The notes below the pieces were generated by a model. The model made no database searches, was not told where the DNA came from, and worked only from the letters and a program-made list of their open reading frames with translations. From the NCBI GenBank assembly GCA_963920765.1, contig OY987252.1:1552501-1616500 (forward strand): a stretch of 64,000 nucleotides of DNA, in the 5' to 3' direction. Within the stretch, counting starts at the first letter, position 1. Every line of letters starts with the position of its first letter. Position numbers and translations under genes: made by a program. Shown one piece after another: positions 1 to 12,212 of the stretch. Source of the DNA: Ulota crispa (Eukaryota; Streptophyta; Bryopsida; Orthotrichales; Orthotrichaceae).

Positions 1-1434
1 AGTTCAATTTTTGTTAATTTTCATGCCAAATTTCCTAGTAGTATAGACATTGTTCAATTGTATATTCTTTGTGGATCCAAACTAAATCAAGATCTCCAAA
101 TTGAAATTTGAATTCAAATTTTCCAAATTCAGCTTTTATGTTGATGATAACTATCCATAATTTATTCCCTCTTCAAATGTGCATATATCAAATCCAAGGT
201 GTGCACATATTGATTCTCTTGTTTATTTCATTGCATGTTTATTACTACTTATTTACAATTGTAAAATCATTAGAATATGGATGAAATTGGTAACAATGCA
301 ATTGATTACAATTATAATGCAATTATCTAATTAATTAACTATTTGTCAATTTACATTTGCAACTAGAAAACAACTATAACACAATTATTTTAATGGTGTT
401 GAAATTGATTACAGTTGTAAAGCAATTACTATTAGCAATATGTTATGATGTTTGCAGTGCTTGCCTTTGCAAACAATGTTATTAATCAATATCATTACAT
501 ACTTGTGAAATATAGAAGTTGAAAATGGAAACTAATCTAAATATTTTATTTTTTTTAAATGGAGAAACTTATAAATAGAAATGTGATTGACATAATAAAT
601 GTAAAAAACATGTTTTGTTTGTTAATATACAAACATAACTTCAAAAAATAGTGTGCTATTTGGAAATAAAGTTTTTGAATTTTTTCAACAAATAATTCAT
701 TAACTGTGAATTTGCAAATATTTGTTAAAAAATTTGTTTCTATAGTTAAAATAATTTTGTAAGTGGATAGGAATACTAGTTGTAACAATGATTTGTATAA
801 AAGTGTTAAAGATAATCTTGAAATAAAACTACACTCACTTTCAAACCTTGATCATTCATCTTTCATGCAAATCAACAACATAAAGTATAACTATAGTAGA
901 CAATATTTCCTTTGACTACAAAATGTGGCAAGAAAACTTTTCATGGGCAAAAGATAAAAACCTTTGCCAAAAACATGAATGTCAGTCATGATACATTTGT
1001 TTTTGATTGATATCATAGTAGTAAATACAATCCAAAAACAATTAGAATACAACTACATTACAATTACTTTAACAAACATATTACACCAACATCAAAAAAC
1101 ATAATTGCAATAGATTTTGCTATCTTGGATAGCAAAAATATGTTAGTAAAAATTTATGGGAATAAAAAATAAATAAAAAATTTTAAAAAAAAGACACTAA
1201 TGTGGTTGTATTTGAGTAGGATCGTTGAAGCAAAAAGAGTCAAGGAACAACTAAAACATAGTTGTAATACAATTGCACTAAAAGAATGCATTCACATTGA
1301 CATCACAAGACATAATTGTAGCTAAACTTGTTGCCCATTGTAAGAAGAATGGCATGAAAATTTTAGAGGATCAAAGAATAAAGAAAGTTAAAAAAATGAG
1401 TGGTAGTTGTGATGCAGTTGCCTATAAGTAGTAA
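1..1434. other. AT-rich intergenic DNA with recurrent CAATTG-type motif
   Basis: No coding region is supported here. The stretch is very AT-rich and repeatedly shows degenerate copies of a motif resembling GTTGTAATACAATTGC or its complement, for example near 298-325, 400-428, 1040-1070, 1255-1282 and 1400-1430. The copies are too diverged and unevenly spaced to call a satellite. Short open frames in it have no recognisable domain. Confidence 0.5.
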
Positions 1435-1693
1435 AAACACCATACTTGTTAATTTGGGAAAAACATAGGTACCATTTTGTACTCCCCCTCAAACCCAAAA
1501 AGTTACTTTAAATGAGATTTGAAGGTATCAGATTCAGTCTGAGCCACCAAGATTTTTTCCCACGCAAATCCCTCCTCTTAGGTGAGGGCACATGTACAAA
1601 AAAAAACAATGAGCTTAGTTTGAGGTGATCACCTCAAACTTCTTGAAAGTCCCAAAATGTACCATTTTTCCCAAATAAACAAATATGGTGTTT
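1435..1693. mobile_element. MITE-like element, about 259 bases, with ~30-base terminal inverted repeats
   Basis: The left end reads AAACACCATACTTGTT and continues into AATTTGGGAAAAA. The reverse complement of the right end reads AAACACCATATTTGTT and continues into TATTTGGGAAAAA. That is about 29 of 33 positions matching when two flanking bases are included. There is no internal coding capacity. The interior contains a perfect 22-base palindrome at 1618-1639, centred on GGTGATCACC. Flanking TA or TAA is present on both sides but the exact target duplication is not resolvable. This is a non-autonomous TIR element; its superfamily is unknown. Confidence 0.6.
1618..1639. repeat. Perfect 22-base palindrome inside the MITE
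   Basis: The core TTGAGGTGATCACCTCAA is extended by GT on the left and AC on the right, giving perfect dyad symmetry with no spacer. It sits asymmetrically inside the 1435-1693 element. It could form a cruciform or be a protein-binding dyad. No function can be assigned. Confidence 0.8.
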
Positions 1694-4600
1694 AAACTAG
1701 TAATTGGAAAACCCAAGAACAACTACGATGCAATTGTATCACAACTGTCCCAAAAAAATGCATTCACATTAATATCAGCAAATGTAATTGCAAGCAATGT
1801 TGTTGCCCAAGACATCTAAGAACGTCAAAAATAATTTACTCAAACCAAATTTAAAATTAATTAAGGAAATTTAAAAGAAAAACAGTTGAACTTCAAGTTG
1901 TTATTTAGTTATCCCACAATAGTATAGAAATGCTAGATCAACTACACTGCAACTACATCATCAATGCCCCAACATAACCCATTCACAATGACCTTAATAA
2001 AATCAGTTCAAGCATAAAAAATTGCCTAGGGTAGAAAGAAATTGCAAACTTTGTTTACATGAGTGAAATATAAAGCAGGTAATTAAAGATATGAAATGCA
2101 ACTGTGGCACAATTGTTATTTAGTCTTATAGTAGAAACAAAACCAAGACACAACAGCAAGACAACTATGATGAAAAATATGGACTACATCCCTAATTTTC
2201 AATCGCAAGCTCACAAAAATTGTTGATGAGGGACGGATTTGTCAAGCGCAATTGTATCATAGTTTTGGGTAGTTGTAATCACAATTGCAATACAACTCAA
2301 GAGGGTCCACCTTAGCATGTTTACTATTCAATTACATGTTCAGCTCTCATGCAATTGTTTTGGACAGTGAGTTGTAAGAGGGGTAGTTGTTTAGGACAGC
2401 ATTTTCTACTAATGTATGTGTTTGTGCCAAGACCTCTATGACTAATCTCTACTAAATTGCTTGTGTAGACAAAGGAGAGCCGCTTATGCAAGTGATACAA
2501 TGGGATTTGTCACATGTTTCCCAACTACCACCTAGTTTGAAAGTGCACTAGAAGTAGCATGCAATTTTGTTTGTTTCTTTGACATACATAGTCTACATTA
2601 AATTTTAGTAAATATTGAGTATCTAGAGTGACTAGTAATGCAACAACAAGGAATTTGCCCAAAGTGTTGTTTTTAGTCTCAATTCTTGGTACTAAATGAT
2701 TCCTACTTTTGAATTGAAAGATTGTATCATTGATTTTGCAATGCGTCTGTTTACTATGTGGGACATGGGAATTTTTTATCTTAAATTGAAAGTATGGGTA
2801 GTACTGCGTTTCATACTTGCATTCCAATATATAATTCTACAAGTACTTTAGTACTCTGCAATAAAAACAAATTTATCACCCATAAAATTTGTTGTTGCAC
2901 TATTGAATTACGTAAGGAATGCTAAATTATGAGCTAGAATCCATGCATTATGAACAAGGAACCTAGATATTTTGTCAATATATTAAACCCCATTTATTAA
3001 TGTGTATAAAGGGCTTTATAAGTATACATTATAAACATTCATCTTTAGAAAAATTGCTATTTCTTAAGTATTCCATTGGTTTTGAGCTCAAAATTGGTTC
3101 TTGCTCAAAAAATCTTGACTCACCATTCATGGGCTCACTATTTTACGCTCACAAAATAGTTTTGTCCTAAATTAGGTCATGCATTCAAAATTGATAATAC
3201 TATAATCAAAATTTCAATATTAGTTATCACAAAGGCTTGTACAATAAATTAGTGGCAATACAACAATTTAAGCCTACTATGCAATGATCAATGAGGAGTC
3301 CTTTCTTTTGAATAAATTTATGACTGCAGAAATAGAAATTATTTTATCTGACTCTGTTGCCTAAAAATGGCTTGAGGTGGTCCATTATTGTCATTTCTAA
3401 AACAAGAGGAAGTATGGAGGGAACTCCTAGTTTTAGTCCAAGCATGGGCCCGACGAAACTTAAGTTATAAAGTACAAAGTCAAGCATGTTCTAATATGAT
3501 TGGAGGCAAGCATATTCTTCTGGAGTTAATAATTTTTCTACTAGTGTACCATGTATATGCATATTGTATGGCTCTAATACTTGACGTAACTTCACGTAGA
3601 TGAAAATTGGATTGCTTAATCAAGTAGCAATGTAAATAGACTACAATGATGCATTATTAGGTTGTAGTAGATAGTGGAAATATTGTTGTTGTTTATGTCA
3701 ATCTCTTGTCAAATCGCTACATGGAACACTGTCAATTTGGTCATTTTTTATCAATTAGAACATGTCAATTAGGACATCTTTTTGTCAATTTGAACACATT
3801 TAGTCAATTAGGACATGTCAATTTGGGCACCATTTCTTTGTAGTGAATTTTTCTCAATTTGACACCCATTCTCATGTAGTGTAATGCAAACATTTGCTCA
3901 TAGCTTGAATTTTGAACACTATTGCGCAAATGCGCATGTAGCCACTTGTAATTTGCCAATTACGCAGTCAGCTCAAGAAATGATGGCAAAGTATTTACAG
4001 TGCTAGCATTGCTTGGCAATTTGATGAGAAAGAAAACAGATGAATAAATGACCTTAATAGACTCAGATCAAATAGGAAGCAAAAAATAGAGATATTAAGC
4101 TTGGAAGCAAAGAACCCTAATGACAAAGCATTGATGCCATGCTATTTGTATGTAGAGCTTGATTGCATATGCAGCTAAGCAGAGGGTGCAAAATTTGCCA
4201 GCAGTGAAACACGTTGAGAGCAAAACTACAGTAGGTTGAACAATTTAGGAGTAGATGGATGCAACAAACAAATCTATTGCAAATTACAAATTACAATTCA
4301 ACATTGCCCATGTATGATTTCTTACTAAAATCTCTAGCTTTCCTAAAATATTTTGAATGTACATATAGAGTTGATTTATTTATTTATTGAAATTGAGCAA
4401 TTTTTAGCCAATTTGGTGAATGCTGCCCAATATATTGCACGGAAGTGAGCCCAAAGCTACAATTCTTGGCTATGCTAGGTGGGCATGTGGGCGTGCTAAG
4501 CTAGGTATGTTCATTGCCAACCACCTTCCAATGTGGCACCCTACATTTGAGGTGTTCTCCACACACTCTTGAACCTAAAATAGAGTAGTGAATGCCTAAT

Positions 4601-5415
4601 GCACAAGCAAATCTTGTCACATGTTAGCTTAGGAGTTACTTTGGGAGGGTTGGGATTGGGAGTATCAAGTACATTTATAGGAACACACCCAAGTAGTTTC
4701 AAGGTTCATCTATAGTTGCTTTTAGAGTCCTATGAGTTGTAACTTTGCCCTTTAATATAATATATTCTATAATACTTTTTTTTACAAAAATTGCATTCCA
4801 CGATAGCTTGTTGAAAAACTAATCCTAGGAATCTTTTTCTTGAATTTTATGGGCCCTTGCCTTACCCTAAACCCTTAACCCCTGAAGGGCCCTTGGGCTT
4901 TAGAGATAGGGTACCAAATACGGTTACAATCAATATTCAGAAGTTTGAATTAGTTGAAAATTAAGTGTTACAATCATACATATTGAAGAATTGTACAATG
5001 ATGGGTGCATAATTTTTTTGGAAAACCCTCAAAGCAGCTCAAATACAGCTGTATATACAATCATACATATGGCTAGAGATAGCCGATGGGCAGTTCAGGG
5101 ATTAAATGGTTGGGTATGGGTATACCTACCTTGTGTGGGGTGCTTCTTGTTTTTTTTTATCTCGCCTGGAAGGTTGTAACCGTCTACGCTTGGGATTGAA
5201 TTCCTGTCCCCCTTCTAGGTCGTCTCTGGAGAAGGTGAATTGTCAGCTCTGAGAGACAGAGCGATAGGAGCGAATCGCTGTAGAGCTTTAAATTATGGAA
5301 TAATGCTGATTTAGTAGGAGTGAATATATTGTGTTTTCCTTCTCCTTACTGCAAGCTTCTGCTTGAACAGGTAGCGTTGGGGCATTCTAATTTCTGTTGT
5401 AGCACTGAGGGCGCA
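1694..5415. other. Intergenic DNA upstream of the MSI4/FVE gene
   Basis: No gene is recognised. The CAATTG-type motif continues to about 2300. At 3725-3840 there is a degenerate tandem run of a TCAATTAGGACAT-like unit. From about 5180 the composition becomes more GC-rich and should contain the promoter and 5' untranslated leader of the gene starting at 5416. A possible splice acceptor (CTTGAACAG) ends at about 5370, which would allow an upstream leader exon. Confidence 0.4.
3725..3840. repeat. Degenerate tandem repeat, TCAATT(A/T)GGACAT-like unit
   Basis: At least five diverged copies of a unit resembling GTCAATTAGGACAT, GTCAATTTGGTCAT or GTCAATTTGAACAC follow one another with irregular spacing of roughly 15-30 bases. 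No coding or regulatory role is visible. Confidence 0.45.
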
Positions 5416-8400
5416 ATGAAGACGGTGGCGGAGGATCGGTATGCGCAATGGAAGTCGTTGGTTCCAGTTTTGTATGACTGGCTTACTAATCACCATCTCA
5501 TGTGGCCCTCCCTGTCTTGCCGGTACTTTCTCTTTCGGGTGTACATATCATTTAATTTGATTGCAAATCGTGCGAATCGAGATTTAGTGTGACAAGTCAT
5601 TAGGTGAAGTCGGTCTTTCGGAAAGCTCGGTGAGTTTCTGGAGCATACGTACAGTGTTTGACGCGACTTGGTAACTTGCTTCAAATTATCATTGGCCGGA
5701 GGTGAAATTGTCTAGACAAGTGCCTGAAGCTCGATTTAAGATTATAGTCTCAAACTCATCACACGTATGCAAAGTATGAAAGCACTCGACGTACAGAAGC
5801 TGGTGCAAGTGGTCATATTCTGGGGTATCGGATATATTTCTTGCTGCACTTCTGGAATCGTGACCTCTAGGATTCCTGTCATATTATCGTAACTTGCGAT
5901 ATTACTGAAGTCACCTACCAGATAGAGTTCGCACAGATCCTGGTCTTCCTTTGTTAAACAAGTGGTTTATATGGATCCGACTGTAGGTGGGGGCCGCAGA
6001 TAGAGGCAGGACGTGCCAGGAATCGCCAACTCCTGTTTTACTCTGAACGGGTAAATTTTCTTATTTGTTTACTGAAGCAGAGTTGAAGCAATTTTTAACT
6101 GCATGATATTATTACTCTGGTCGAGCAGGATACCTTTGGGTTTTTCCTACTACTTGCAAAAATTAATCTGTTGGTGCTTTAAGTTTGGTACAATATTCTG
6201 GCCCGTTGCTTTTTTATCATCACAATCGTTGGAATTTGTCTTGAAGTGGACGTCTTGCTTCTCTATACTTCAATGATTTCAGACAGATGGAGAATGCCCA
6301 AATACTATTGTAGTCTCCCAATGTGATATTTTGAAGCCAAGAACTGCTACTGCGGATCATATTTCGCAGGCACCTATTCCACCTTGTTGTGCCCGTAAAT
6401 CTTTCTGGTTCTTTTACAATTTCTTTGATTTTGGCTACTGAAACTTGAATTTGTTGATGGAGACCCTTTGTTATAATATCTTCGATGGACTCTACTCTGT
6501 AGGTTTTTCTCTAGGTCACGAATTATTATGCCGCATTTCACAACTCCTTACAGTACTCTCAGTATGTAGCATTTACTTTGCGACATGTTCAATGCTTTTT
6601 GTGAAGCAGTTCAAAGATGGTGGAAAATCACCTTACTTGAAGAAGCTCAAAACTATCATACATCCTGGTGAGGTGAAGTTCGGAGCTGCTCTTTGTTATC
6701 CTTGAACCGACTTTTCAAGATTTTCAAGTTCTGCTGAGCGCTTGTGATATATAGATATTTTGCAACTTATTCATTATGATATATGCGGAAGTGTTGGCAG
6801 ATTATGATCCTATCACAAGATTTAGCTGTATCATTTTTATTGGTGCACATTTTGAAGGTAAATAGAATACGTGAGCTTCCTCAGAACAGCAATATCCTTG
6901 CAACGCATACTGATAGTCCTGAGGTATATGCGCCCTTTTTTTGGTAATTTTTGTGCAGTTGTACGTACAAAGCATGAACAGGCTTATATGTTCCCATATA
7001 TGTACATGCTGTTTCTCTGCGGATTATTTGAAAAAATATCTGATTCCATTACTTCCTTGTTTTAGCAGGTTCTGATATGGAATTCGAAAACTCAGCCGAA
7101 CCGAGCTTCTACATCAGGAGCGTTTGAATCAAGGCCTGATCTGGTTTTTGTCATTTCTGACCGTGCATTCACTTGGGTTTTACATAATAGTTGCTTATGT
7201 GAGAGGATTTGAGATCAGTTTTCTCTAGTAATACCTTTTTTGGAGTTGCAGCAAATGCGGATCTTATCTGAGATGACATGCGAGGCTTCTCTTTAACAAT
7301 ATGTACACTTTCCTGATTGATTTCATTTGTTGCAGGTTCTGAAAGGACACACTGATAATGCTGAATTTGCGCTGAACCTAAGCCGAATGGCTCCTTATGT
7401 GATATCAGGAGGTCGGGTGTATTTTTGAGACGTGAACTTTAAAACGATAGAGTTCGCCCTTTTCCGCTTTAATTCTTCATTTAAAATCGTCGTTTGGGAT
7501 ATTCACTGGCTGAGCTATAACATCAGTAGGGCGCACTGAGTTTACTGTGAATGTAAATCATTATTTCTGTTAAGTTTTCTGCGAAGTTTTTAGAGATTCT
7601 CTTATGAATGTCCAAGTGCAGGCAGAGATCACTGCGTTGTGCTGTGGAGCATAGAAGACCATATTACTAGTGTGCAAGTGCAAACTCCTAGACCAGGTGT
7701 ACCCTATGGGGGAGGGTCCAAGCGATCAGGAACTGCAGGGGGTGTTGCCGATGCCACTAGTTTGTTACCTAGAGGGATTTTTAAAGGCCATACCAACACA
7801 GTGGAGGATGTTCAATTTCGTCCCTCTAGGTAAAACCGAAATCTTAAACGGAATTAGTCACGTTGCTGTTGTGTTCTCGTGTCTCGAAATTCTTTCTGTC
7901 CCCAGTATCATGAAGGTCATAGTAGTCGATCTCTCTTACTGTAATTTTTAGCTTACTAACCGTAGTTTGTAAAGAATTGGGCTACAGGAATCAGAATAGA
8001 TGGTACTCCCTCTGTCCCTCTAAAAAGCTCCAAATCAAACACACTTCTTGTACCACTAAAGAGCTCCCTTTTGCTGATTTTAAACGCTGAGAAAGCGTTT
8101 GCCATGTTCGATGATCTCGTGGGGACAAGTTAAGCAATTAGAAAGCATTCCTCTCCTAGCAAGCTTGGCTTTGTACACATGAGGTACGATTCTTGCTACT
8201 AATCTTTAAAACATCAATAATAAGAAGCTGGAAGCATGTAAAAATATGGTACTTTTTGCCTGGAATTTGGGTGCCCAAATGGCCACATCAAAGCTGGAGA
8301 TTTTGCATACATTTAGAAGATGGTATACTGATTCTAGAATGCATTTGTCACTAGCACAAAGACTACAAACACAGTTAAGCCTTCACAGGAAGCTTTTTGG

Positions 8401-10701
8401 ACGTTTTTAGAGGGACAGAGGGAGTAATCTTCAGTTGTGAAGTTTGTGTTTGTTAGGAAAGTTTTGAAATTTTATATGGCTAAGCACATAAGGTTTGGAG
8501 GGTGGTTTTGGTTGAAGTGGACGTAAATTATCTTACTAATGAGGGCTAACACTTTTTTATTTAGCTTGTAACCCTTCAACTCAATATGAATATGTTTGAA
8601 TCTGAGGAGGAAAGACGTCTGCCATGAATGACTTCAAGGAACGGGCATACTTACTTGAGATCTGACTGTCATACCAGAGCTGAACTAGAAGATCGTCTTT
8701 GCTGCAATTTTGTTTACAGAATCATTTTGCATTTTAGGTGTGCTTTGTTTAAAAAAAGAGTTAGTTTATGCTCTTATATGCTACATCTTTGACATTTAAA
8801 TCATTTACTCAAATTGTATTGGTTTGCCTTTGCCTTCAAGAGCAGCATGAATGAATTCTGCAGTGTAGGTGATGATTCTTGCCTTCTCTTGTGGGATGCC
8901 CGTACGCAATATGAACCAGTATCAAAGGTCAGCATGTTCATCCTCTAGGGTCAGTGAAATCCAATGGCAGCTATGCAAGATGTTGATAATTTTCTGATGC
9001 TTGGCGGAAGTTACCTTTGCGTTTGAGTTCTGTGGTTTGTTCATAGTCTCGGTGTTACGCTAGGTCACGATTTGAATTGGACTGTTCAATATTTGAAGTT
9101 TCTCCGCCAGCATTTATACTTGCGACATTGCTCAATTTCCCTAGCATAATGCCTGAGCAGTTGGATGTGTTGTAACCAGGTTGAGAACGCCCACAGCTCG
9201 GATCTCCATTGTGTCGACTGGAATGTTCATGACGAGAACCTGCTCTTGACTGGGTATTCACCTTTAAACTTTGTTATACTGAACCCGAAGCAGGTTTCGG
9301 TAGTCCTTCGTTCGAGAGCTCCATTTTCTATATGTTTTGCATTTATGAATTTATTTAAAGCAGATTTCCTTTGTTTTCATTTTTACATTGACGATTTAAT
9401 TAAAAGTGTATTATTTTTTGAGTCTTAAGTTTGTAATGGATGACAAAAACCATTGGCGTTTTGTGACGAAAGTATCATTGAAGTTTCTGTTGTTGACTTC
9501 TGGTTGTGTTTCAGGTCAGCAGATTTTACTGTGAGGTTGTTTGATCATCGGAAGATTTCAGGCAGTGGTCTAGCTCTACCTGTGGAGCATTTTGATGGGC
9601 ACTCCGCTGCTGTGTTGTGTGTTCAGGTAGCCTTTTATTCTTCTTGCAGTTAAACAGCCATCTTTTAACACAAAAAATTCTGCAGTCTCTTTAATTACTA
9701 TGTGAGGATTTCTATAGAAATAAAACAGTTATAATAAACGTGCTTTTTGGTTGCTTCTGCATAGTGGTGCCCGGATAGCGCTTCTGTCTTTGGGAGTTGC
9801 GCTGAGGACGGATTGCTCAATGTATGGGATTTTCTCAAGGTAAAAAGCTTCCACAACTTCCTACTTGAACACTGCTTTTTTCATTCAAAAACCTGACCGC
9901 ATTAGATGTCATCTTTGGAATGTATGTATAATCCAACTGGTATTCATTAGTTAATATGACATATTCAATTTTGTGGTCATCACAAGGTTGGGAAGGCATC
10001 GGAAACCAACAATTCGAAGCAACTCGGGATAGTGCCTCAAGGCCTGTTCTTTCAGCACACGGGACACAGGTGTTTTACTAATAATTTTTTGCCACTTGTG
10101 AAATACTTGAGCGTATAAAAGCTTTTTGGTTATTCTTATTTTCCTTCAAATCTTTTTGGGCATCTCAGAGGCTTTGAAACAAGCTTTATGCAACTATGAC
10201 TAAGGCCGAGAGTCTAGATGGACTTTGAGGATTTGTGGTTAGCGTCTTTTGTTATGCTCGATTTCCTGGAACGTTTTCCACTTCTCAGATCCTGGTTTGA
10301 TTATGGATTCGGATCTGTGATGAACAGGGACAAGGTGGTAGACTTTCATTGGGATTTGTGCGATCCGTGGACAGTTGTCAGTGTGTCTGAAGACGCTAAC
10401 ACCCCAGGGGGCGGGGGTACTTTGCAGGTTCTTTGCATGCCACTCATAATTGCATTTGAGGCGTACATAATCTGACCAAAACGAAACTGTTAGGAGATGC
10501 TTGGCTGAAGTCGTGCAAGTTCCTGGCGTGTGCTGTTGATTTATTTTGTGGATGGTTACGGAGGTCTTTTCGTTATTAATTGTCTTTCTTGTGCAGATTT
10601 GGAGAATGATAGATTTCATTTATAGACCTGACGATGAGGTTCTGGCAGAACTTGAAGTAGTGCGGCCTCAACTGGTGTGCCAAAATGCCACTCTCATTTA
10701 A
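5416..10701 (+). CDS. MSI4: MSI4/FVE-type WD40 histone-binding protein (15 exons, 458 aa)
   Basis: Exons: 5416-5522, 5987-6050, 6283-6369, 6610-6672, 6858-6923, 7069-7143, 7336-7411, 7622-7829, 8846-8927, 9180-9253, 9515-9626, 9765-9839, 9987-10069, 10328-10427, 10597-10701. They total 1377 bases and keep frame through every junction. Residues 6-37 match the N-terminal histone H4-binding helix of the RbAp46/48-MSI family (DRYAQWKSLVPVLYDWL). WD40 blades follow, including HPGEVNRIRELPQN, a WDAR motif at 265-268 and FDHR at 310-313, the WDxR type used in the family to contact DDB1. The residue order follows Arabidopsis FVE closely. FVE proteins belong to histone deacetylase and CUL4-DDB1 complexes, repress FLC and silence transposons; that role is known for the family, not shown here. 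Intron 3 has a GC donor, and intron 8 holds a MITE. The basic N-terminal extension of FVE is not encoded in exon 1. The last codons are read directly through a possible donor at 10675. Confidence 0.93.
6370..6609 (+). other. GC-AG intron (intron 3 of the MSI4/FVE gene)
   Basis: The conserved reading HISQ|FKDGGKSPY requires the exon to end at CAG (6369) and resume at TTC (6610). The intron then begins GCACCT and ends AAGCAG. Every other intron of the gene begins with GT. No in-frame GT donor nearby preserves the protein alignment. Confidence 0.75.
8006..8424. mobile_element. Stowaway-like (Tc1/mariner) MITE in intron 8
   Basis: The element has 21-base perfect terminal inverted repeats beginning CTCCCTCTGTCCCTC and ending in five A residues, flanked by TA on both sides (8004-8005 and 8425-8426). 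Length is 419 bases and there is no coding capacity. The CTCCCTC(C/T)GTCCC terminus and TA duplication are hallmarks of plant Stowaway MITEs mobilised by mariner-like transposases. The perfect repeats suggest a fairly recent insertion. It makes intron 8 (7830-8845) the longest in the gene. Confidence 0.88.
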
Positions 10702-11911
10702 CATACTATCGCTTTATAAATCGCTGGATGGTTATTGCAATTAAGTTTATCTCAGCCCTTATCTGGATATGGTTTACAAGTGCGTTTCTTTGACCAGATT
10801 CAAAAGGATCTGTCGGTGGCTTTTCAATTTTCCCTCATTTCCACAGGAATGCTGCTATGGCTTAGTTGATTCGACATATCATTTGTGTTGATCTTTCCTC
10901 ATTTCTCAGTTAAATGCAGCCCAAAATTTTGAAGCAGGAGCACTCTTCAATTCTGAATTAATTATTTAGTGAGTTGCTTGGGCTTCCAAGTGACCAAGTG
11001 ATGAGTCATGAGGTAACTTACTAGGGTAAGGCAACGTAAATGCAATATTCAGTGTAGCTAATTTGTAAAAATGATTTAAAGTAGATAATTAACTAGAGTG
11101 TAGTTTGAGTTTAATTTTTTGGCAAATTTTGACAAATTCCCTCCATTGCTTTTCCTTCCCTCCAAATATTCTCCAATGTCAAGGAAACAACGAAGCACTC
11201 ATTTGTCAAAAATCTAAACCTTGAGTGTAGTGCTTGTTAAAAAGTTACTATACTAAACTAATTATTAACATCCCTTGTACTAGTTTTTTTTAATCTAATT
11301 GATCTTTGTCATTTTAACATGTTGAATTCAATATTTAAATTTTGCTCTAAAATTTTATGAAAAAATTTATTTATCTTATCTTTACCAAATTCCCTCACTC
11401 TTGAGGATAGTTACGTTTCATGTTTAGTTTTGTACCAACAAGATTGTTTCTACTATTGTAGTTCAACAATTTATATAAGCAATAATGGCATTTTGATTAT
11501 TTTTGGAGGTGTTATTACTTTGTATAGAATCTATGCTTTGCACTATTCTAATTTTTGTTATCTTATCTATTTCATATTCCTCTATTTGTAAAATTATTTT
11601 ATTCAATTCACCTTTAATGGATTTAATCTAATTGACTTATCTAGAAAGTTTGTATCCAAGTCACTTCATTTCTGTTTCATAACGATGAACATTTATGCAA
11701 TTTAACCTCTTAGATTTTTGCTAAATAATACGGTGTGTTTTGGCCAAACATTTATCTTTTATTTTTCTTAAATCCAACTTTTATATAACATCAATATAAA
11801 TTTACTTTAAAATGCATTATTGTTTATTGTTATCTTTTTCTTAATAAACACAATTCAACTTGGACTTGATAGTAGCATTTTTTAGTTTATACCATGCATT
11901 TCTTGAATGTT
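10702..11911. other. Intergenic DNA downstream of MSI4/FVE
   Basis: This is AT-rich sequence between the MSI4/FVE stop codon and the Tc1-like element. It should include the 3' untranslated region, but no convincing polyadenylation signal or gene can be singled out. Confidence 0.4.
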
Positions 11912-11914
11912 CAA

Positions 11915-11932
11915 TGACTCACAAAATTGAGT
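11915..11932 (+). repeat. Outer left terminal repeat of the Tc1-like element
   Basis: The 18 bases TGACTCACAAAATTGAGT are exactly complementary to 13433-13450. The inner direct copy lies at about 12099-12113 with 13 of 15 positions matching the corresponding inner right copy. Confidence 0.85.
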
Positions 11933-12212
11933 AAGTACCTACTGTTAATTTATATAACCTATTGTATCTGCTTCTTAAATAAGGATCATGTATCATGAAA
12001 GGTGGATGAGAGGTATCCAAATGTCCACTCATGCATGGAAGCCTTAATGAAAAATTTGAAACAAAGATTGAGATATTTCATTTTGAATGAGTTTCTCATT
12101 GACTCACTTTTGGTCTTCTCTGCCTACATGCCCGTCTGGGAGTCTTGTAAGTAGGAAAGGGTGTTTCTTCTCCTTCTCTAGTAGTACATTGCACTTTTAG
12201 TACTTCTACACC

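Noticed and set aside
10675-10680. Donor site GTGTGC ending the last MSI4/FVE exon
   Set aside because: Reading through gives a C-terminus of the length expected for the family, ending at 10701; no matching downstream exon was seen.
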